Shown: positions 11,000-19,434 of the stretch, piece by piece
Position numbering within the stretch: the first letter of the stretch is position 1
Layout: each line of letters starts with the position of its first letter
Origin: Kalaharituber pfeilii
Lineage: Eukaryota > Ascomycota > Pezizomycetes > Pezizales > Pezizaceae
Direction: 5' to 3'
Assembly: GCA_015179045.1 (NCBI GenBank)
Contig: WHUZ01000227.1
Coordinates: 1-22,263 of the forward strand
Length of the DNA stretch: 22,263 nt
Program-made: the position numbers and the translations under genes
The notes under the pieces: model-generated
The model's database searches: none
What the model saw: the letters and a program-made list of their open reading frames with translations, nothing else
Told to the model about the DNA's origin: nothing

Positions 11000-13055
11000 C
11001 TGTATCCTAGCCAAGTTTCCTTTGTTTTCTTGTTTAATTTTCCTTACCTCCTTTTTGTCCTTCTTCTTGTCATTATCTCTCTTCCTCTTATTACTAGACT
11101 AATTAGTTGGCTGAGTCGTCTTCTACTTCTTCATAATTTCAATAGCTACACATTTGCTGAAAGTGTAACCTTTTCTTCTATAGCAAGAGCATTTTCCATT
11201 GGCCTTTCATTTAGTGCTGAGTTCCTCGGAAGAGCCGGGAGGTATGGGCTGCACTTAGAGGTCATAGTTTCCATACTATCCTTCTTTTTCTCTAAAGATT
11301 ATTTCCCCTTTGAATGGCCACTAGGTTTGTTACTACTACTATGACCTACAACTTACATTGCTCGCTCGTCCCACATGCTAACTGCTATTAAGCGTTTGCA
11401 CCAGTCATCAAGCGATTCATTGGGTACTTCTGGCTGCATGAGGAAGAATTGGGCAATGTTTCTTTTCAATCCTTTGACTATCTTATCCTTAAATGTTTTT
11501 TCATTGTAATTGGCTAGGTAGTTCATTTTCTTAATAGTGTTAATATAGTCTATGATTTTGCCCTTCTGCATATAAGTGTTGAATTTATCTCACATTTGCT
11601 GCTCTTGCATGTGGATTCCCATTCCCTCTACCAAATGGTCTATCCATTTCTACAATGTGGTATCTCTCTGAGCCTCCAGACTCATATACATATATTTGTT
11701 TTGGCTATACTATTCTGCTGCCTCCTTAGTTAGAGATTGGGATATATATAGAATTTTGGTATCTTCTTCAGCAAAGGTTCAGCAGTGCTCTTGAAGGTAT
11801 ACTAAGTCTATTACTTCAAACTTCTATGCTTATAGTCTATCCAGGTTGCTATTCAAAGTTCTTAGAATTAGAAGGTAGGCAAATGCGATGTACTGGCCAG
11901 TGGGTTCGAGTTCAGGTGAATTCTATTATCTGGTTTTGTACTTGGCTTTCTTTCTTAGAGGAGGAGATGGTGCTAATCGGATGGAGAGGATGGTGGTTAA
12001 TGTTCATAATGGAGATGGTAATCTAGTTGGTAGTCAGAAGGGCAGAAGTTTGACTTCAAGAGCTATTATTTTGTCTTGCAGCTCTTTATTCTGGTTCTTG
12101 AGAGAGGTGATTTCTGCTTCTAATATTGTTACCTATCCTTAATTAGCTCTAATAGCATCTTTTTGAGATAGGATTTTTTCCTTCTAGATCCTTCTGTTGG
12201 GGCTTCTGCTTGTCGAGGAGGATTCTGATATCCTGTAGTTAAGACTTCAAGGTGGCAACCATGGCTCTTTTCTCATCTAAGGCCTTGATAATAGTAGCAT
12301 TGGCATCCTTGGTATACTACTACTCTAGGTTCCATATCTTTTCCATGGTATCTGCCTCCTACTTAAGTTTGGTAGTCTCCATTTTGAGTTGGTACTTCTC
12401 AGCAGCGGCTAAGACTGTTGCTTCGTGATCGGCTTTTTTCCTTCCCTAGCTGTTCCTAAAGCTTGGTTTTCCAAGGTTGGGCTTCAGCTTGGATTTATAC
12501 TTCATAACATTGCTTGTACTTATTAGCACCATGCTTGAGCTCCTGTTGGAGATTGATAAATTTCTGTTTTAAGAATTTGGCTTCTAATTCTTCTTTTCAG
12601 TCAACATCCATTGCTACCAGTAGTTCTGTTAGTAGTAGGCAGCTTATCTCACTTCGGGTTTTTTTGAGCTCATCTGCTATATCTTCTTCAAGCTGTGAAA
12701 CTAAATTCCATACCCATAAGGAGAATTGTGCTATTAGTGAGTTGACATGTCCCAGATTCACTGCCTCTAAGATAGAAATCAGAAGGGTAAGCTTCTCTTA
12801 TCTCTGTAGGATCAATTGATCCATGCAGCTTTAGTGGATCTGAATCCAATTTAGTTCTTGAGTGTCTTTAATATGCAATTGCTGGGACTGAGACTTTGTT
12901 TGAGGCTGGAGTTCTGGTCTTGGAGTGGTAGTGAGGGCCGATTGTGCTGCTTCTGCACTAGAATCTGAATCCACTTCATTTTTAGATCTTCAATAGACTA
13001 GTTCATTGTCAGTAGTCAATAGCTTGGGAATCATAGGGAAGTTGTAGGACACCAT
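11000..13055 (-). pseudogene. Element B gag (coiled-coil N-terminal region, capsid-like domain, CCHC zinc knuckle)
   Basis: The probable start is the ATG complementary to 13053-13055 (MVSYNFPMIPKLLTTDNE), about 50 bp inside the LTR. The first third is Gln/Ser/Glu-rich and then becomes Lys/Glu/Gln/Leu-rich with coiled-coil character (12140-12800, for example FINLQQELKHGANKYKQ). A capsid-like retrotransposon Gag stretch is open at 11353-11571 (TFKDKIVKGLKRNI, SLDDWCKRLI). The zinc knuckle lies at 11150-11191: C-x2-[Tyr]-x3-G-[Tyr]-x4-C, so the second Cys and the His of CCHC have each become Tyr by a transition. Gag forms the virus-like particle and binds element RNA. Stops at many sites make it a pseudogene. 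Confidence 0.8.
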
Positions 13056-13092
13056 TGTTAGTTATTTATGAGGTTGTGGTGAAATAAGATCC

Positions 13093-13102
13093 AACAAATA
13101 TA
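13093..13102 (-). other. Element B putative self-primer binding site
   Basis: One base inside the upstream LTR, the element RNA would read TATATTTGTT. Its exact 10-nt complement, AACAAATATA, is found on the same RNA strand within the LTR (13215-13224), about 58 nt downstream of the start of a TATA box. No tRNA-type TGG directly follows the LTR. In Tf1/sushi-like elements the 5' end of the mRNA folds back and primes its own reverse transcription. That mechanism is inferred here from complementarity and position only. Confidence 0.5.
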
Positions 13103-13103
13103 G

Positions 13104-13741
13104 TGTTACAGGGTACGTTGGGGGTAAGCTGTTTACTAAATAACTAAGTGCAACGTGAAATATAATTAAATATAAGTTATGGAAAATAAAGTAATTAAAG
13201 TGGTAAGAAAGCTTTATATTTGTTAGGGTTGAGTTCCGGGTCCTTGTCCTTCTAATTCCAGTGGATCAGGCTTCTATTTATACAAAATGTAGTTCTTCAA
13301 AGCTGTTAACAAATTCAGCTTGAACAGATTCTAAAGATCAAGCCAGACCCTGAAAAAAGCCAAGTGACAGCCTTTCTTTTTAACTAACCCTTACAATAAA
13401 TTCTAGAACAATAAATACGAGAACTTGAAACCTCTAATACAAGCCTCTATCTAAAAATACCATCATAACTCCGATCTCTATGCAAAGATCGATGATATAA
13501 GAAAATAAGAAAAGGTTATCATACAATAAATAGTACAACAGAAGCTGCTGAAACAGTTAGTAACCAAGATTGCTAATCTTAGTAGTTACTTACTTCTTAA
13601 CCGAAGAAGTTTCACTACTACAGACCTGACTAGTATTGGGTTAGCTAAACTTCCGACTGGTAGGCTTTATAGTTGGTAGTACCTTTTGATGATACTTAAA
13701 CAAGACAGTATTATAGCATAAGAATAATTATGCCTGTAATA
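13104..13741 (-). repeat. Element B upstream (5') LTR
   Basis: It begins TGTTACAGGG and ends CCTGTAATA on the plus strand. On the coding strand it is the promoter LTR. It is less mutated than its 638-bp mate at 6226-6863, keeping TG at one end and several CpG sites, so RIP hit the two LTRs unequally. Confidence 0.93.
13274..13282 (-). promoter_or_regulatory. Element B LTR TATA box
   Basis: TATAAATAG on the coding strand lies in the upstream LTR, about 170 nt from its internal end. It is conserved in the other B LTR near 6400. It is the best candidate core promoter element for the genomic RNA. Confidence 0.5.
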
Positions 13742-13746
13742 TAATG

Positions 13747-13908
13747 GGTGATCAGTCTAGTCAATTAGTATTAGTCTTATATTCGAGTGCAGAGTCAGCA
13801 TTATCTCTTTGGTGAGTAAGTCTTCACCTTTAGCCATGGCAGCTAATTAGTAGTGGAACCTTTACTCCTTATCATAGTGGTAGGCAAGTTTCTACCTTAG
13901 CCATAACA
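13747..13908 (-). repeat. A1 upstream (5') LTR, outer remainder after element B
   Basis: These 162 bp complete the A1 LTR interrupted at 6225. They start GGTGATCAGTCTAG and end CCATAACA, followed by the TCTCT duplication. Aligned with A2 they show transitions throughout. Confidence 0.9.
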
Positions 13909-13913
13909 TCTCT

Positions 13914-14237
13914 CTCCCATTGATGAGAGGGATAACTTGGAGAATATATCCTTCAATACTACAAGTTCAACTTCTACTTCCTCTTCTAGTAAGATTTGTA
14001 AAAGAACACTCTTCTTTTTTTCTAAATATAAAGCTAAAGTTCTATTATACCAGCATATGTTTTGTCATTTTTGGAATACCTCCTCTAATATTTTCCAACC
14101 CTTTATGAATACTTTAGCCTATAAGCTTGCTTGGTTCTTTAAAACATCTAGAATTTCTAGATTTTAACTTAGAGAAGATTTATTCTCTGAAACTTATTGT
14201 AGAAGAGTACCAACTTGTAGATCTTACATCTACTATA
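13914..14237 (+). pseudogene. Interrupted old ORF, segment 2 (between A1 and A2)
   Basis: The segment continues the frame of segment 1 with no stop for about 84 codons: PIDERDNLENISFN, a Ser/Thr run, then SSKICKRTLFFFSKYKAKV, CHFWNTSSNIFQPFMNT. Between about 14118 and 14167 the good frame moves by one base (LLGSLKHLEFLDFNLEKIYS, LIVEEYQLVDLTSTI), so there is a one-base indel or a short intron. The second frame reaches 14237 on a codon boundary and runs on at 20178 once A2 is removed. Low GC and no CpG set it apart from A2 next door. Confidence 0.55.
14233..14237. repeat. Target-site duplication of element A2 (CTATA; mate at 20173-20177)
   Basis: Identical CTATA flanks the outer TG and CA of the A2 LTRs. 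It marks a single integration event of a whole element. Confidence 0.93.
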
Positions 14238-14972
14238 TGTTACGGGCGTGAGGTGCTCGGCTCCGGTGGGCGCTGGAAGGGACCGGATGTTACGGCTACG
14301 GTGGGGAAAACGGCGGTGCCGGCGTCGTCCCGGAAGTGTGAATACGGCGGGTCGGAATGGCTACGGAGGTGTATACGGCGGACCGGAAGGGCAGCTACTC
14401 GGCGGGGGCACGCAGCGGAGCGGAGCGATTCACGGGCGTAATGATGGAACGATAGGTTCAGAGTTATAGAGGACTTAGGACACCGCTTGTGTCTTGATTC
14501 TTCTAACTATGCTATCGCCAGCCGGCGCTTATATAGACTTCAGCGCAGCCATACATGAGGGGTCAACAAATGAATAATTGGCTGGCAACGCGGCGATTCC
14601 TTATCAATGCCAATACCATGGTAATAGGCATATGTAACGAAAACATGCAAAAATAGTACGGGACAAAGATAACGAATGTACTAATGCATGTGCGTATATT
14701 AATAAAGCTTCCGTAACTCGAGTGTATGCATCAAGCTGCATTCCAGATGACACACCCTTCCGTAGTACTGCCCTATCTAAACGATGCGAGAATCAACAGC
14801 CAAGCCTAACGGGTGATCAGTCCGGTCAATCAGCGTTGGTCTTATGTTCGATTGCAGGGTCAGCGTTTTCCCCTTGGCGGTAAGTCTTCACCTTTAGCCG
14901 TGGCAGCTAATTAGTAGTGGAACCCTTGCCCCTTGCCACAATGGTAGGCAAGTTTCCACCTTAGTCGTAACA
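14238..14972 (-). repeat. A2 downstream (3') LTR
   Basis: It runs from TGTTACGGGC to TTAGTCGTAACA. Relative to the other A2 LTR it lacks three single bases and carries most of the seven transitions, mainly C-to-T/G-to-A changes at former CpG sites (for example CATATG for CATACG). Confidence 0.95.
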
Positions 14973-14975
14973 TTA

Positions 14976-14986
14976 CCCCCCCGTTT
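14976..14986 (-). other. A2 polypurine tract
   Basis: The coding strand reads AAACGGGGGGG, followed by TAA and then the downstream LTR. The place and G-run fit a plus-strand primer; the same site in A1 reads AAATGGGGGAG. Confidence 0.55.
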
Positions 14987-15317
14987 AGGGTACTCGTCCC
15001 GAGTAACAATCACCAACAGAAAACCGAACTAATTGGGATTGTGGGTCTCATACTTTGGCTATCGGCGTACCTTATACGCGAGGTAACACACGAGCTGAAC
15101 CGCAGTTGCCCGTGGCCGATGGTGAGACTGGTGTGTCTTTCACTCATCATCAGTGAGCCGTTAAAAACCTTCCTGAAGACAAAACCCGGTGGGAAAAAGT
15201 CTTCGTAAGGAAAAGGTACTCACGTCAACGAACCATCCGAGTAGCATGGCAGCACAGAATTCCCATTTGTGCGATATGCTCTGTCCCATGAGCATCAATG
15301 CTTTATTGGACCGTAGG

Positions 15318-15423
15318 GTCCCGAAGGCTTCCTCGGATGTTGATCGTGGAACTCTCTGACAGATTCCAACGATCTACGAAGATTCTCAACCGTTTCCCAA
15401 GTCTCGTCATCTCTGCCATAGTT
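15318..15423 (-). pseudogene. A2 chromodomain, C-terminal half
   Basis: The minus strand reads NYGRDDETWETVENL followed by RRSLESVREFHDQHP, the characteristic second half of a retrotransposon chromodomain (GY...EETWEP.ENL...L..V.EFH). The first half is not clearly readable; a TGA sits where a Trp or Arg codon is expected just before it. Chromodomains bind methylated histone H3 and steer chromovirus integration. The sequence quality here is better than in the pol parts upstream. Confidence 0.8.
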
Positions 15424-15504
15424 CGGTCATGGAAGATGTGGAGATACTATTTGGGAGTCTGTATTACACACTCTCTGCAATACCAGACGTTGCGTGTCAG
15501 AGAC

Positions 15505-15990
15505 TCTGTCGGTTTGGGGGTGGTAAGCGGTACAGAGTTGGAGTTTTGTAATGTCTTTTCGAAGGGCTGAGGCGAATTGTGGTCCACGTTCAGAGGAGAT
15601 GTGGCGGGGTAGACCAAATTGCCTGAGGACGTCATTGAAGGCGTTGGCGACGTCTCGAGTTGTCCAAGTGTTTTTTTACCGGTGTATAGTGCAGCGCTGC
15701 ATTTCGGTGAACCGGTTTGTGACAACTGAAATAGCGTTAAAGCCCTTGGTAGTTCTCCAACAAAGTCCATAGCTATCTCCTCAAGGCTTCCTACTAGTAG
15801 GCGTTGGCATAAGTCTAGTTTGCCTCGGATGTCGGTCGGCTTTGGCCTTCAGGCAGGCTGCACAACCGGCGACATAATCGGCTACTCAGCCGTCCCAGTA
15901 GAAGTTCCGAGAGAGGAGTCCGATGCACACCCCAGTGTCGGCCACGTTACTGTCGTGGCATCATCATTATCACGTTCGGGTACCTAGCCC
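15505..15990 (-). pseudogene. A2 integrase (zinc motif and truncated core)
   Basis: The zinc-binding C-x2-C is at 15853-15864 (VAGCAACLKAKADRH). The core starts with MDFVGELP (first catalytic Asp at 15765-15767). DVANAFNDVLRQFGLP follows, then HISSERGPQF near 15576-15600, where Glu occupies the position of the second catalytic Asp. YHPQTD follows at 15508-15530, but the expected G-Q-x-E-R is replaced by RVSDTQ, so the catalytic Glu is absent. The rest of integrase, including the GPY/F module, is missing: only 85 bp separate the Thr-Asp from the chromodomain, against about 650 bp in element B. Frames are also shifted. Confidence 0.78.
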
Positions 15991-16099
15991 GTCATCGTTC
16001 CTCACCCATTCGTCACCGTTGACCCCAGGGATATTAGTCCACACGTCTTCCACTTCACCAGTCCGAGATGGAGCGTCCGCTTTGCCGTTAGGCTGACGT

Positions 16100-17240
16100 A
16101 ATCGAATTCGGAAAGTTTCTGGCTCCAGTTGGGTTGCTGGTTGTTGAGGCGTTGTTTGGTGGTGAAGTGCGTGGTGTATAGTGGACGGTGAAGACGGTGA
16201 ACTTAATTCCCAATAACTCTATCCTCCATTTGTACAATCAAGGATTGCCAAGAGTTCGTTATCGTGGATAGAGTAGTTTCGTTTGCAGGGGTCAGTATTC
16301 GGGAGTGGTACTCGCAGGGGTGAAGGGTGGTAACGTCATTCTTAAGCTCAAGACGCCAGCGAGTGCCTGGTCTGAGCAGTCGGTTTCATAATCGTAGGCA
16401 GGGATCGATCGAACTGTCGCAGTATGGGGGCACTGATGAACTTGTCTTGGAGTTCCGTAAAAGCAGCTTGCTGCTCTGCGCCCCCCAAAGAAAGGGTATG
16501 TCTCCGGTCAAGGCTTGTAAGCGGTCGGGTTGTAGCGGAGTAAATTAAGTCGGCGGTAGTAGTTGAGGACGAATCGGCGGCAGCAGTTTGCAAAGCCTAG
16601 AAAGGCTTGCACCTTCTTTTATCGGCTGTGGCCAGTCGCGAATGGTAGAGAGTTTGAACGGGTGCATCTTAATCTCGAGGCCAACAATAAAATGACCAAG
16701 GAACATGGTTTCGTGCACATGGAACTCGCACCGCGAGCCCATGTTTGCTCAATCTTGGCAAGCACTTTTCCACTATCCTTTTATGGTCTCGTTCGGACTT
16801 GCCTTCATAGATTAAGAGTCCAGGTACCAAACAACTCTACCGATGCAAGTGAGGATCTCATCCATCATCTCTTCGAAGGAAGCAGGTGTGATGAGTCCGA
16901 GAGGTATGACTGGGTACTTCGAATAAGCCGTTGGCTGTGTTTGACAGCCGCCGTTCGTCGCCTGACTTAATTCACATGAGGTTGTTGCCGTTATCGAGAT
17001 CGAGTTTGGTAACCCATTTACCGCTTTGGGTCTTTTTGAGGAGTTCCGACGTTAAGGGCAAAGGGTGTTTGTTCGGAGTGGTGAGTTCGTTTAGTGCCCT
17101 TATAATCAATGCACGGTCGGAGGGACCCATCTATCTTCCGAAAAAAATCGGTGAAGCTGCTTTTGACCTTGACCTTCGTATCTTCCCTGCTAGTAGGTGT
17201 TCGACGATATACCTCTAAAGAGCCTCATCTTCTTCCCAGG
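16100..17240 (-). pseudogene. A2 reverse transcriptase and RNase H
   Basis: The RT motif DGSLRPCIDY is perfect at 17102-17131, then one extra base shifts the frame before A-L-N-E-L. KWVTKLDLDNGNNL follows, then a TGA in the LIR position, where CGA is expected. The palm continues as IPLGLITPASFEEMMDE and RVVWYLD, after which about 4 bases are missing (16814-16826), so the YLDD active site becomes YLD-Ser-stop. KCEFHVHE, FLGHFIVG and IRDWPQP are readable at 16545-16742, and the RNase H start AFTELQDKFISAPIL at about 16380-16480. The order is correct for Ty3/gypsy. Not functional. Confidence 0.85.
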
Positions 17241-17681
17241 TACACTGGACCATGGGGAGGCTTCGCATATAGATTCTCGAAAGGGATTTCATGATCCCAG
17301 CTTTGGTGAGGAGGTAAGCGGCATACCTGTTCCTCAGAAAAAACATTAACGTATCGCGAGTACTAGTGCTCGCGTGCATCAATCAACGAAATATCACCCT
17401 CTTCAAGGGGATCATCAGAAAAAACCGAAAGCAACTCAACACGAGTGCATCAAACATGTTTGCTTCAGAACGCCGTTGACTCGGACACAATCAATGATGC
17501 ATCCGCCGATATCCATAACGTCGGCGTCGAAATCGAAAACAAATTCCTTAATCGTCTGGCGGGAGTTCAGAACAGAAGGCGACATAAAAATCAACGAATG
17601 CCTTATCAGATTTTTCCCGGAATGCCAATAGAAGGCACATAATCCCAAGCGGAGGAAACAGAATCGGGAACCGGGACGCCA

Positions 17682-17716
17682 GAAAACGAAAGCGAAAACG
17701 AAAACGAAAACGAAAG
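17682..17716. repeat. Hexanucleotide microsatellite in A2
   Basis: Five tandem units of GAAAAC or GAAAGC lie in the protease-RT linker. On the minus strand they would encode alternating Val-Phe. The homologous A1 array has six units. Confidence 0.8.
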
Positions 17717-17779
17717 ATTCACAAGAATCTTGATCATCGCAGGTCTTACTTCGTGACCTCATCTTCAACTCCTTACCCA

Positions 17780-19395
17780 GTCTGCCAAGGAAACAATCGG
17801 CGCAGGGGCCGCACGGTCCACAATAGCCCTAACGGTCTTCCCAGTTTTGAATTTTACCTCGCAACTGAGGAAGTCGCTGTGACGGGGAGTCCTACACGCT
17901 GAGCAGGGTCCCCATCCACTCCAAGTTAGACAGTTCAGTGATCCTCTCGGATCCGTCGACGGCCTATGAGGTGGCCAGAATCTGTCTTCGTCTTCTTTTG
18001 GGCTAGTCGAGAGAGTGGATTCGTGACTCCAGGGCGTTTTACTTCCCTTTTGTCTTCCTTCTTTGGCTTCGGTTGGGTTTCCACCACTTCTTTTCGCAGC
18101 ATGACGTCATCTTGTACCTGATGCATCGGTTGCCTTTTCGTCTGAATCAGTTCTTCAGGTATGTCATCGCTCTTCTTGTTCTTCGGAGGTGGAGGTGGCT
18201 GTATCGTAGAGCTGCTGCTGACGGAGGTGATGTTTGTCTTAGTGGTGGAGGGAGTGAAGCGCTTATCCCCAGGCTTTCCTAGGGTGTCGGCAATGGAAAC
18301 TTCCATTGGTTCCAGTTGCTTTGATACTCAGGATGACCCACTAGAAGGTTCCGGACATCTTCCGAATGCTGGCGGAGACGTCGGAAATGAGGACAGGGTC
18401 GGGGGTCTTTGCCACGTCGTTGAACTCATCGATCTCAATTAAGAAATCCTGCATCCTACCCTACTGCTTGCGTCCGAATGTTTCGAGCAGCCTCAGCAAT
18501 GGCTGAGGAGTCCTGGAAGGTCATACGCAGTAGGGTGAGAGCTGTGGCATATAACGCTGAGGGGTTCCGACGGAAAATGTGAGGGCATGGCCCTTCAAGC
18601 GAGAGGTTTCATCGTCGGCAGTGATTCACGAACTCCCAGTCCATCGTTGGACCAGGAAAGAAAATTGTCAAGCTCTTTTTCATCCCCATCAAACTTTTCT
18701 GGAGGGGGGAATTTTCGCAGGAGGCGGAGGTTGCCCCCATAGCATCAACTGACGGAGGAGGAGGCGTCGAATCTCGGGCTCGGCGGGAGCCGCGAAGAGA
18801 GATACGAGGAGGAGGAAGGTCCCACGGCAATAACTGACTCATGGGGATAACGAGAAGGCGGAGGAGGAGAGAAAGGTCCCACGGCAGTGCTTGACTCGTG
18901 GGAAAAAACGAAGAGGCGTAGGGTCTCGTACTCGACGAGAACCGCAAGACAGGGCACGAGGAGGAGGAGTACCCGCACCATCAATACCCGGCGGAGGAGG
19001 TCCTCCGGGATCAGGTTTTAGTGCGCCGTGCGATTTGCCGACTCGGGTCGGGGAACATTTGCAGGTTGCGGAGGAAACCGCACCATCAGTACCCGGCGGA
19101 GGGAATGCTTCGGAGGAGAGCCTTTCGGACCTGGGTAGGCCACGGAGGCTACGCTGGCTGTCGTCGTTGCGGAGTCGGTGCTGGCTGGAATGCTAGCTGC
19201 TGCAATATTTGACCACGCATACTTGCCCGTAGCTAGGCAACGTGGGTTATCGTGTTTTGCAGCTCTTGCTGGCTCTGAGAGAGAGGGGTGGATACATTAC
19301 CTGGAAACGCTTGCTCGTCACGGAGGTTGGCGACATCTCCGGGGAGAGGTCCTCGAGGAAGAGGAGGCAGCGGATGAGCCTTCCGGTGCCGACAT
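17780..19395 (-). pseudogene. A2 gag and start of protease
   Basis: The likely start is the ATG complementary to 19393-19395 (MSAPEGSSAASSSSRTS), about 40 bp from the LTR, with a stop or frame change soon after. A Gln/Pro-rich stretch follows (LQQLAFQPAPTPQRRQP), then Pro/Ser-rich repeats. Capsid-like segments are visible in separate frames: FDGDEKELDNFL near 18680, FLIEIDEFNDVAKTPD near 18430. A charged, Pro-rich segment is open at 17935-18306 (PPPPPKNKKSDD, KPKKEDKREVKRPG). At about 17790-17860 the frame reads KTVRAIVDRAAPAPIVSLAD, which resembles a protease active-site region (ALVDTGA) with the S/T-G replaced. No CCHC knuckle was found. Confidence 0.6.
18720..19115. repeat. Imperfect direct repeats in the A2 gag N-terminal region
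   Basis: GA-rich plus-strand blocks recur in order: TCTCGGGCTCGGCGGGAGCC (near 18773) against TCTCGTACTCGACGAGAACC (near 18921); GGTCCCACGGCA at about 18817 and 18873, each followed by TGACTC; and CGCACCATCA-TACCCGGCGG at about 18975 and 19079. They encode Pro/Arg/Ser-rich low-complexity protein on the minus strand. The units probably arose by local duplication. Confidence 0.6.
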
Positions 19396-19424
19396 TGTGG
19401 AGGCGGGGTGGTAGGTGAAAGAGG

Positions 19425-19432
19425 AGCGGTGT
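19425..19432 (-). other. A2 putative self-primer binding site
   Basis: Two bases inside the upstream LTR, the element RNA reads ACACCGCT. Its complement AGCGGTGT occurs in the same RNA strand within the LTR at 19678-19685, 48 nt downstream of the TATA box start. A1 keeps the pair with one G-to-A difference (5638-5645 against 5893-5900). No tRNA-like TGG is present. Only eight bases are paired, so this is weaker than in element B. Confidence 0.4.
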
Positions 19433-19434
19433 AA

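Larger units (their letters stand above)
6226..13741 (-). mobile_element. Element B: full-length, RIPed chromovirus-type LTR retrotransposon nested in A1
   Basis: Element B is 7,516 bp with two 638-bp LTRs and a TAATG duplication. On the minus strand the order is LTR (13104-13741), primer site, gag with coiled coil and CCHC knuckle, protease, RT, RNase H, integrase with zinc motif and GPF module, chromodomain, polypurine tract, LTR (6226-6863). Order and motifs are those of Ty3/gypsy chromoviruses. The frame can be followed for long stretches but is broken by many TAA/TAG/TGA codons and a few frameshifts. Several catalytic residues are altered by single transitions. The copy is dead, but its domain architecture is complete, unlike family A. 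Confidence 0.95.
395..13908 (-). mobile_element. Element A1: degenerate chromovirus-type LTR retrotransposon (family A), split by element B
   Basis: This is a complete but dead Ty3/gypsy-type element. It has LTRs of 740 bp at 395-1134 and 740 bp at 5648-6225 plus 13747-13908, and is flanked by the 5-bp duplication TCTCT at 390-394 and 13909-13913. Without element B and its extra TAATG, A1 is about 5,993 bp. It aligns along its whole length with A2 (14238-20172). The coding strand is minus, as shown by residual Gag, RT and chromodomain reading frames. Differences from A2 are overwhelmingly C/T and G/A transitions that lower GC content and abolish CpG. This fits RIP, though other cytosine-deamination routes are possible. 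No reading frame of useful length survives. Confidence 0.93.

Noticed and set aside
13070..13103. tRNA-type primer binding site next to the B LTR
   Set aside because: No TGG directly follows the LTR; a TGG occurs about ten bases further in but no tRNA end was recognised. The self-complementary site fits better.
14127..14469. Plus-strand open stretches running from the old ORF into the A2 LTR (and the equivalent at 19415-19653)
   Set aside because: The second halves are LTR sequence rich in GC with few chance stops. The same frames appear in both LTRs and no protein function fits.
16563..16970. Plus-strand 135-codon open stretch inside A2
   Set aside because: It lies antisense to the RT region, which has recognisable motifs on the minus strand. 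It has no family-like motifs and is closed in the A1 copy.
17935..18442. Overlapping plus-strand frames opposite the A2 gag region
   Set aside because: They are shadows of the minus-strand gag region, whose A1 and A2 translations agree with each other.
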